From Thamnaconus septentrionalis (Eukaryota; Chordata; Actinopteri; Tetraodontiformes; Monacanthidae): DNA of 64,000 bases. A program made the translations under genes and the position numbers. Within the stretch, counting starts at the first letter, position 1. Every line of letters starts with the position of its first letter. Shown in pieces: positions 56,454 through 64,000 of this stretch. The notes below the pieces were generated by a model. That model was not told where the DNA came from, did not search any database, and saw only the letters and a program-made list of their open reading frames with translations. Location: NCBI GenBank assembly GCA_009823395.1, contig CM020502.1, positions 21,732,444 to 21,796,443 on the forward strand. Direction: 5' to 3'.

Positions 56454-57674
56454 TGAGAATGACTCAGCAGAGCAGAGGGCTGCAGAGCATCAGGAGGAGG
56501 CCCTGGTTAGAGGAGAGGCCAGAATAGTGCAGCTATTTATTGTTGCTCATTGTTTGTGTTCAGATAGACAGAAACGCTTCGCTCTGTGTGTGAACACCGG
56601 ATGCTGCTGTTCGGATTTCCTCTCCATCATCTGCCCCCAATGTCAGTCTCCTCCCCCCTTGACATATGACATCATAGGAGGATTATTATTATTTTTTTTT
56701 TAGCCCGACTGTTTATTTTGCAAAGGCCAGTGTTGCGTTTACAGTAGAACGTGTTGCGTTTTTGATTTGGAGTTGAAAATGAAGGGAAAAATGTTGGAAT
56801 ATCCTTGAACGTGCAAAAACTGCATGTTCAACTGGTTAATGTGTGCTAAGTGAAAGCTGGCTAACAATTACATGGAGTGTTTGAGGGGTTGGCTGTCATG
56901 GTGCCAGCCAGTTCTGCTGTGGTGCCTTTTGCTTGTTTTCTCCTGTGGTTTGTTTTAAATTCATAAAAAAAACAGCTTGAAAAAAATACTTCATTCAATT
57001 TCCCTGCAGTTAAACCCAAATTTCCTCCTAATTCCCCTGCAAACTTCCATTAATAATCATGGAGGCTTTCCAACTTGGAATATTCCCAAACGCCCCCGCC
57101 TCACTTGCCATACGTTGCATTGTTGACAACGGTAAAAGTGCTGTGAATAATCCGTCTTCCACACGAGTTGCTCGGCTCTTAAAGCCGCTGGGAGCTGAGT
57201 GGAAGCAGAAAGCTGAGCTCTCCCCCACTTCATCCCACATTGTTCATCTTAATCAATCACGGCTTTATCCTTTGCCCACCCCTGCACCCCCCTCCAGCCA
57301 GCCTCAATCTTTCTCACTTGGCTTCTCTCTTCCCCCTTCATGTCTCTGTGCCTTGTGTGACGAGGAGCAGAGATGCTGAGAGCCGTCTGGGTGCTGCGGC
57401 GCCGCCATGTGCTCCGTTTATCGCTGCTCCTCCGTGCTGGGCTGCGTGCGTGCGTGCACCTTGCACAACTGCCGGTGGAGTCCTGTTTTAGTCACTCACA
57501 CTCCTTAATCATCTATACCTGCTGGGAGGGATTTTTGGGTTGTTTTTCAAGGAGGGGGGAAGGTCGGGGGGTGTTTGGAATAGCTGCGTCTGGAGTTTTA
57601 TCCCTGTAGTTCGCTCAAATGTTGACATAATACATCGAACAACATAATAATTGTTAGGTCTTCTCTTCTCTCAG

Positions 57675-57816
57675 CTTGTTCCGGTACATGTCCTGCCTTC
57701 CGGAATCACTTTTGCTTGCCTCGATCCAGTCACCTCAATCAAGCAGCCGCTGTGTGCCGCCATGGCTTCCGCTGCGACGCTAGTCCTCTGCCTCTCCTCC
57801 CTCATCTGCATCACAG
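57675..57816 (+). CDS. cntn1: cntn1 exon with start codon and signal peptide
   Basis: Acceptor TCTCTCAG at 57673-57674, 87 nt of 5'UTR, ATG at 57762. [19 protein letters not shown] is a classic signal peptide; ends in phase 1. Confidence 0.93.
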
Positions 57817-60800
57817 GTAAAAGCTGCAGTGTGGACAAAACATCCCCCCTTTTGAAAGTAAAAACAGCAGGAGCTGACAGAAGTGTGCGTTTGCCTTGCA
57901 GGGGCCGTCCTGTTTGGTGAGCCCAGGATTTATGGAAGTGAGTTCCAAGACTGTCTTTGTTGCTGTGATGTCTCAAAACTTAAATTAGAATGTACCTCAA
58001 CAAATTATTCTTTGCCTACTTCTCAGAGGAAGCAACCGGTTACGGTCCCATCTTTGAGGAGGAGCCTGTGGATGTGGTCTACTCCGAGGACTCGCCTGAT
58101 GGGAGGATCTCCATGAACTGCAGGGCACGAGCTAACCCGCCAGCTACATACAGGTCTCGTGTGCAAAACAGCAAAAATAAATATTGAATAAGATTGAGAA
58201 TATTCTTCCAGCCGAAGCAAAACATTGTTGTTTTTGTTGCCAGGTGGCGCCGCAACAACTGGGAAATCAAGCTGATGGAACAGCCTGACGAACACTACAG
58301 CCTGGTTGGAGGCAACCTGGTGATCAACAACCCCAAGGAGAAGAAGCACGCCGGCACGTACATCTGCGTGGCCAGGAACCCCTACGGGACCGTCATCAGC
58401 AAGGAAGCCAAGATCAATTTTGGATGTGAGTGACTGAAGCCTGCAGAAGCAAGGAAACTGGATTTAGCTAATGTATCCATGAGGTCAAAGAGCAGTGGCA
58501 AAAACTCTGATTAGATGAACCTCTGTCAATGGCCTCAAGAAATTTGCTAATGGTAGTTTAGCCTGCAGGGAGCGTCCCGGTGTGGGACCACTCTGTGGTT
58601 TGTCTGGCAAGAGAATCACTAGAAAGGCTACATCTGGGTCAAAAACAAGCAAAAACACAGCCTCAAGCCTTTGACTGAAAGCTAACAAGTGCTAGTCTCG
58701 GCAAAAATGGTGTTTTAATGAATTGAAACTGATGCCAAATCAGTCACCAACCTTCTTTAACAACACTCGAGCTTGACGTATGACGATGGATTTTACCTTT
58801 GTTGTTTTTAACTCATAGTAACGTTTACTTTTTTGCTCCTGCAATGTAGTTTTGGAAGAGTTTCCCCAGGAAGAAAGAGAGCCGGTGTCTGTCAAAGAGG
58901 GCCAGGGCGCCGTTTTGCTGTGTTCTCCGCCAAAAGCCTGGCCACGTACGTGCACACGTCCGCCTTCAGGATGTCACATTGATGTGCGGGGGGTAACAAC
59001 TTTTGCAACTTTGGCCTTCCCGTGTTGCAGAGGAGGTGACCTACCGCTGGATCTACAACGAATTCCCGCTTTTCCTGCACCCGGACCGCCGCCGCTTCAT
59101 CTCCCAGAAGACGGGGAACCTGTACATCTCCAAGGTGGAAGCTCAGGACGCCGGAAACTACTCCTGCTTCGTTTCCAGCCCCGTCATCGGAAGGAGCGTC
59201 TTCTCCAAGTTCATCCCTCTCGTCCCCCTGCCTCCTGACGAGGGTCAGTCGGCGGAAGCTCCGCTGCTGAAAGTGGACTGTCTTTATTTTTTATCTGCAA
59301 TATTTGATGTGCCTTACTTGTTTGGCCCTCAGGTGAGAGGAAATACCCAGCAGACATCAGGGTCAAATTCCCAGAAACCACTGCCATGCTGGCCTCTAAT
59401 ATTACCTTGGAGTGCTTTGCTCTGGGAAAGTAGGTTTCCTTTTTTCATTTAGATTTATTTAAAAAGATTTCACCTGTTGATGTCCACGTTTCTTTTGATG
59501 TACCTCTCAATTCAAATTCCTTTCTAGTCCCATTCCTCACATAGTTTGGAGAAAGGTGGACGCCACAGACCTCCCGGCAAACCACGAGATCAGCGAATCG
59601 GGAGCCGTGCTGCATCTGTACAACGTGCAGTATGAGGATGTGGGGGGGTATGAGTGTGAAGCTATCAACACCAAAGGAAAGGACTGGCACAAGGCGTGGC
59701 TCTATGTGCAGTGTGAGTCATTTTCATTGTGCGCCTTACACAAAATGAGACAAAGTAATGTTTCCCTTTGAGAAATCTATTCCAAACGATGATGGAATTA
59801 CAAATCTGGTGGGGGAATAACTGCATCACAGGTTGTTTTTTTTTTGCTGCTTGCTCGTACAAATTTCACCTTTTCTTTTGCAGCTGCTCCAGAATGGGCA
59901 GAAACCATCAACAACACTCAGATCGACATCGGCTCAGAGCACACCATGCGCTGCATCGCAACCGGAAAGCCGTTCCCTTTAATCCGATGGTATAAGGATG
60001 GATACATGGTAAAATGAAAAGGAAAAAACCTTAAGTTTTATTTTTTTGCACCTCCTTTATATACTCTGTGTCCTTCTCCAGTATGGGAAAGGGGAGCTGA
60101 AGTTTTCCAGTCTCACCTTCGATGACTCCGGAATGTACCAGTGTGTTGCTGAAAACTACTGGGGCATCAAATACGCCAACGCCGAGCTTCGGGTTATCGG
60201 TGAGTCTGATGGATTTAAGTGGTTTCAGAAATAGGCCATTACGCAAAAGCCCCTCCCTCTACTGGTTGGGTGCTACACTCCCTAACCACCTCCAGGAAAC
60301 AACTGCCTAAGTGGGGTTGCACACTCTGTCTTTCCCAACCGCCATCATCGAGCTTTTGTCCCATGTGTTTGGCAACTGAAATTGTTCTGTACTAATATCT
60401 GTCCATTGCTCCATACTGGTGTACCTCTCCAGTCCAGTAGGGGGCGGCGGCTGGGATAGGCAGAACCTGTTCGAAGCCATTGACGAGTAGCAAGTCTTAT
60501 TTGAGACGTGTCCAAATTATAGCAGGCCAACTTAAGGGAACAGTGTAGTACTAATACTGTCCACTGGATGGTAGCAATTTTAATTTTTAAAATATATTTT
60601 CAGTACATTTTTATTCTGGTGGATGTCCTGTGGCGCAAAAACAAAAATTAGAGATGCCTTTGTTTACAAAATAGGGAGTTACAATCAGATAACCTCACAC
60701 TTTTCAGCCTGCGCTCCGACTTTCGAGTTTAACCCTCTGAAGAAGCATCTCCTGGGGGCCAGAGATGGCCGCGTGTTGATTGCGTGCAAGCCCAGAGCTG

Positions 60801-63800
60801 CCCCACGGCCTCGCTTCACCTGGACCAAGGGCAAAGAGCTGCTCTTCAACAACTCACGGTCAGTATAATCTTTCTCTTGATCGGTCCATTATTGGCTCTG
60901 CCCACACTGCAGCTCAAGACGCTTGCATTGACCCCTAGAATCTCCATCCTGTTCGACGGGAGTCTGGAGATCCTCAACGCCTCCAGGAACGACGAGGGCG
61001 TTTATACATGCTTCGCTGAGAACGACCGGGGGAAGGCCAACAGCTCCGGCTATCTCACCATCACAGGTCAGCTGAACACGCAGGTCCGTGCATACGCGTA
61101 GTTTGTGATGACATTAAGATTAACAGCAGCACTACCTTCTCCTCAGAGGCCACAAGCCTCACAGAGGTGCCCGAAGACTCTGAGGTGAAAGTCGGGGACG
61201 AGATGGTTCTCAAGTGCTCGGCTTCATTCGACCCCATGCTGGACATCGTGTTCATCTGGGCCCTAGACTTCAGGGTCATCGACTTTAATTCAGAGTGGCA
61301 ACACTACGAACGCATCATGGTAGGCGAATAAACATCTTCGCTGATCGACCACAACTCAGAAAGAAATAGAAAAACCTCCCTCACTCTTTTCAATGATCGT
61401 TCCTCAGGGCGACGATGGCCGAGGAGACCTGAGAATAAAGAATGTCCAGATTTGGCACGAAGGCCGCTACACATGCACAGCACAGACGGTGGTGGACAGT
61501 GACTCAGCCTACGCGGACCTCAAAGTTGTGGGTCAGTGCCGCAGTGCTTCGCCTCGTGATCTCGTTGCTCATCTCAGTCACCGTTTACCAAAAAACTTCT
61601 TCAGTCTGATTTTGAAATTCCATTGGATTCCATCTTCTGTCCCTGACTGGTCACATTTCATCACCAGTCAACTGTCACCAGCCCCCTCAACTGCCTCTGA
61701 AGCTATGTTCTTCTGTGTTAGGGCTTAGTGTTAAAGGGTGGGCAATCAAAGTAAGTAAGGGCAGGTCTTAGTTGATCTCAGTGGCAGAAAAACAAGCCAA
61801 GCTTAGCAGGGTGACATTTTCACACCAAATGGTCAAAAAAAGCAAACAAACTGCTTTTGCTTCACTTCTGGCCGGCTTTGGCAAGATTTCCCTGCTACTC
61901 TTGTTCTTCACAGCAGCTAGCATCACATGGAATGCTAAGTTAACCGTGGAAAAATAATCGGATTGGACCACTTGAATGTCTGAGACCGAAGTTCCAAGTT
62001 TGCTTCCAATGTGGCTCCTAATGGAGCACTCGTGGTCGTAGTATTAGCATGAGTGCTGGTGAAGTGACGCAGTTAGAAAACCCTCCGCCTTGTCTGTATC
62101 CCCTGATCCCTAGGAGTCCCCGGGCCTCCAGGAGTGATCCGGGTGGAGGACATCGGCGACACGTGGGTGAAGCTCCAGTGGACGAAAGGAGCTGAGCACA
62201 ACAGCCCTATCCTCTACTACACCATTCAGACCAGACACTTCTGGGCCCTGAACGAGGATGACTGGAAGAACGCCAGCACCTGTGAGTCCCCACTCCCGTT
62301 TCTTTGCTAGGATTGGAGCGATGCGGTTTTTCTCGGGGGCACAATGCCGTGACAGTTTTGTGTCTCCGTCCAGCTCCGAGTGTCCTGGACGGCAGCGTGG
62401 AGAGAGCGGACGTGACGGACCTCTACTCCTGGATGGAGTACCAGTTCAGAATCATTGCCACCAACGAGTACGGGTCTGGAGAAGCCAGCATCCCCTCCCT
62501 CAAGATTAAAACATGGGATTCTGGTAAGGAGAGCTTTGACAGACCGGTTTAAATGATTGGATTTAAAAAGACAAACAAACAAAAAGACACTCGATCTTCT
62601 CTTTTCTCAGCTCCTGTGATTTCACCCACTGACATCTCCGGCTATGGAGGTAAAAATGGCGAGATTATCATCACATGGACAGTAAGTGAGCCCTACATGA
62701 GACACTTGACAGCATACATTTATCATGCATTTCAAATTTTCTATTTTCCTCCCCACCCCTCCTGAACTCTTAGCCCGTGCAGCCGTGGCATTTCTACGGC
62801 AAAAAATTTGGCTACATCGTGGCGTTTAAGCCTCACAACGCCTACGACTGGTTGTACGAGTCCATATCTGACCCCGAGACCAGGAGCTACGTCCACAGGG
62901 AGGCCTTTTTCCTCCCCGGGGAGGAGGACTTCATGGTCAAGGAGTTTCAGGTCAAAGTCAAGTCGTTCAACGTGAAGGGCGACGGGCCATACACCCTCAC
63001 CAAAGTCATCTACTACCCCAGAGACGGTGAGAGTGCTGACTTGGTTTATATGTCAATGACACAATCATGTCAGATGTTATCTTGAGTTATTTTTTCTTTT
63101 CTTTTCTTTTCTTTTCTTTTCTTTTCTTTTCTTTTCTTTTCTTTTCTTTTCTTTCTTTTTTTTTTTCTTTTTGTTTTGTTTTGTTTTCTTTTCTCTCCTC
63201 CCTGGCCTGTACCTGGACTTCTGCAGTTTCAACAGAGCCTCCTACAGACGTCTACGCCAGGCCGGTGTCCTCCACCGAAGCTTTGGTCTGGTGGCTGCCG
63301 GTGGTGGACACTGGGACGGGCCTGCAGCAGTATGTTGAAGGATACCAGGTACAGTACACAATTCTTCTTATTCATCTTTTTTTATTATTTTTTTTTCCCG
63401 TTTAGCCCTGTAACTGAAACAGACAGTAAAGGTCTGGAGTTCCTGACAAATTTCTTCTTTGTTTCAGCTCTGCCCGTGGGAGGTACAGTTAGTTCACTGA
63501 TTAATAATGACTAGTCGTAAAAAATAAACCAGCAAAGCAAAAAATAAACCAGCACAAAAGCCGCACTGAAAAACTTTGAGGTCATTCTAATGAAAAGTTC
63601 TCCCCAACTGTGCTAAAATCTTAATGTATATTTGAAATTTCCAATGAATATCTATTACCAGGAATTAAATTAGGTGGAAAATAAAAAGGCAAAAAAAAAA
63701 ATCATACATAACACTTTTCCTGGTTCTTTTTTATTCTTTTTATCTTATTAGTTTAATTTTAATGACATTTAGTTTGATTTCCAAACCAGGTCAAGTACTG

Positions 63801-63979
63801 GAGAAAGTATGATGACCCAGAGGCGGGAGCGAACCGTATATTCGTTAAGGCCTCGATCAACCAGACCCGCCTGGAGAACATGCTGCCAGACTCTCACTAC
63901 CTCATCGAGGTCCGTGCCTTCAACGGTGCTGGCCTGGGACCGCCTGGAGAACACTGCGAGATGTTCACCAAGAGACCAC
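57762..63979 (+). CDS. cntn1: cntn1, contactin-1 (3'-partial, 20 coding exons)
   Basis: GPI-anchored neuronal Ig/FNIII adhesion protein (F3/contactin) that acts at axo-glial junctions and binds L1-family proteins. Signal peptide, Ig1-6 and FNIII 1-3 are present, about 921 residues with the N-terminal cassette exon (human total 1,018). FNIII 4 and the GPI signal lie past the window. Diagnostic matches to human CNTN1: FGPIFEEQP (here YGPIFEEEP), [60 protein letters not shown] and KGDGPY. These separate it from CNTN2-6. All junctions are GT-AG with consistent phases. It follows nrcam on the same strand with only about 3 kb between their inferred transcripts. It may be the teleost b copy; I cannot confirm that. 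Confidence 0.96.
57902..57937 (+). CDS. cntn1: cntn1 N-terminal cassette exon (two possible donors)
   Basis: 36 nt, phase 1 to 1, encoding [11 protein letters not shown]. It corresponds to the alternative EFTWYRRYGHG exon of human CNTN1. A second GTGAGC donor at 57917 would give a 15-nt form in the same phase; the 36-nt form matches the human exon better. Confidence 0.72.
58027..58153 (+). CDS. cntn1: cntn1 exon, Ig1 first half
   Basis: 127 nt, phase 1 to 2. [18 protein letters not shown], then [15 protein letters not shown] with the first Ig1 cysteine. Confidence 0.95.
58244..58425 (+). CDS. cntn1: cntn1 exon, Ig1 second half
   Basis: 182 nt, phase 2 to 1. [33 protein letters not shown]. 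About three extra residues relative to human after the tryptophan. Confidence 0.95.
58850..58945 (+). CDS. cntn1: cntn1 exon, Ig2 start
   Basis: 96 nt, phase 1 to 1. [28 protein letters not shown]. Confidence 0.94.
59031..59243 (+). CDS. cntn1: cntn1 exon, Ig2 remainder
   Basis: 213 nt, phase 1 to 1. [40 protein letters not shown]. Confidence 0.95.
59333..59429 (+). CDS. cntn1: cntn1 exon, Ig3 first half
   Basis: 97 nt, phase 1 to 2. [26 protein letters not shown]. Confidence 0.95.
59528..59712 (+). CDS. cntn1: cntn1 exon, Ig3 second half
   Basis: 185 nt, phase 2 to 1. [44 protein letters not shown]. Confidence 0.95.
59884..60008 (+). CDS. cntn1: cntn1 exon, Ig4 first half
   Basis: 125 nt, phase 1 to 0. 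[20 protein letters not shown], then [11 protein letters not shown] and IRWYKDGYM. Confidence 0.95.
60082..60199 (+). CDS. cntn1: cntn1 exon, Ig4 second half
   Basis: 118 nt, phase 0 to 1. [20 protein letters not shown] then [16 protein letters not shown]. Confidence 0.95.
60708..60858 (+). CDS. cntn1: cntn1 exon, Ig5 first half
   Basis: 151 nt, phase 1 to 2. [38 protein letters not shown]. Confidence 0.95.
60939..61066 (+). CDS. cntn1: cntn1 exon, Ig5 second half
   Basis: 128 nt, phase 2 to 1. [34 protein letters not shown]. Confidence 0.95.
61147..61319 (+). CDS. cntn1: cntn1 exon, Ig6 first half
   Basis: 173 nt, phase 1 to 0. [34 protein letters not shown]. Confidence 0.95.
61408..61531 (+). 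CDS. cntn1: cntn1 exon, Ig6 second half
   Basis: 124 nt, phase 0 to 1. [20 protein letters not shown] then [16 protein letters not shown]. Its 3' end is the source of the fossil copy at 54103. Confidence 0.95.
62114..62281 (+). CDS. cntn1: cntn1 exon, FNIII 1 first half
   Basis: 168 nt, phase 1 to 1. [40 protein letters not shown]. Confidence 0.95.
62374..62523 (+). CDS. cntn1: cntn1 exon, FNIII 1 second half
   Basis: 150 nt, phase 1 to 1. [20 protein letters not shown] then IPSLKIKT. Confidence 0.95.
62611..62681 (+). CDS. cntn1: cntn1 exon, FNIII 2 start
   Basis: 71 nt, phase 1 to 0. [20 protein letters not shown] then ITWT. Confidence 0.94.
62774..63026 (+). CDS. cntn1: cntn1 exon, FNIII 2 remainder
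   Basis: 253 nt, phase 0 to 1. [38 protein letters not shown]. Confidence 0.95.
63090..63155. repeat. (TTTTC)n pentanucleotide repeat
   Basis: About 13 units followed by more pyrimidines up to about 63200, directly upstream of the acceptor at 63225-63226. Confidence 0.95.
63227..63348 (+). CDS. cntn1: cntn1 exon, FNIII 3 first half
   Basis: 122 nt, phase 1 to 0. [28 protein letters not shown]. Confidence 0.93.
63790..63979 (+). CDS. cntn1: cntn1 exon, FNIII 3 second half (last in window)
   Basis: 190 nt, phase 0 to 1. [39 protein letters not shown] then [16 protein letters not shown], with a GTAAGA donor at 63980. The remaining exons are outside the window. Confidence 0.94.
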
Positions 63980-64000
63980 GTAAGAGGCGGCGAGACACCG

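Larger units (their letters stand above)
55179..57674 (+). other. cntn1: cntn1 5' intron, 2.5 kb
   Basis: Contains a (GT)n at 55673-55743, a (TC)n(AC)n at 56363-56453 and an ATTA-rich repeat-poor block at about 57000-57250. No coding exon seen. Confidence 0.5.

Overview
This window is vertebrate nuclear DNA, almost certainly from a teleost fish and probably a percomorph. The support is intron-rich genes with canonical GT-AG junctions, short introns of about 80-900 bp between most coding exons, abundant (CA)n, (TC)n and (AT)n microsatellites, Tc1-like and MITE relics, and proteins close to vertebrate PNPLA8, NrCAM and contactin-1. No bacterial, viral or CRISPR-like system was found.

Layout, all three genes on the + strand. 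(1) Positions 1-6256 hold the 3' nine coding exons of pnpla8 (calcium-independent phospholipase A2 gamma), with a 3'UTR ending near an AATAAA at 7041. (2) About 10.5-52.0 kb is nrcam: a GC-rich non-coding first exon near 10.5-10.8 kb, a 25 kb first intron, then 31 coding exons from 36166 to 49939. They encode a complete L1-family adhesion receptor of about 1,315 residues when every cassette exon is included (signal peptide, six Ig, five FNIII, one membrane span, ankyrin-binding FIGQY tail, PDZ-type C-terminus). Several microexons were recovered by reading splice phases: 18 nt, 30 nt, 33 nt, 66 nt and 12 nt. (3) About 55.0 kb to the window end is cntn1 (contactin-1): a CpG-rich promoter and putative 5'UTR exon near 55.0-55.2 kb, and 20 coding exons from 57762 to 63979 covering the signal peptide, six Ig domains and FNIII 1-3. 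FNIII 4 and the GPI signal lie beyond the window.

How they relate: pnpla8 is a metabolic lipase unrelated in function to the other two. NrCAM and contactin-1 are neuronal surface Ig/FNIII proteins acting in axon guidance and axo-glial contacts. The head-to-tail order L1-family gene then contactin gene repeats the arrangement of NFASC-CNTN2 and CHL1-CNTN6-CNTN4 in mammals.

Most notable observations: a one-base frameshift in pnpla8 exon 5; a fossil duplicate of a cntn1 exon and its intron lying upstream of cntn1 at 54.1 kb, between two copies of a diverged ~450 bp duplication; a conserved set of nrcam microexons including an endocytic YRSM exon; and loss of the furin-type site expected in NrCAM FNIII 3. 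I found no wholly new biological system.
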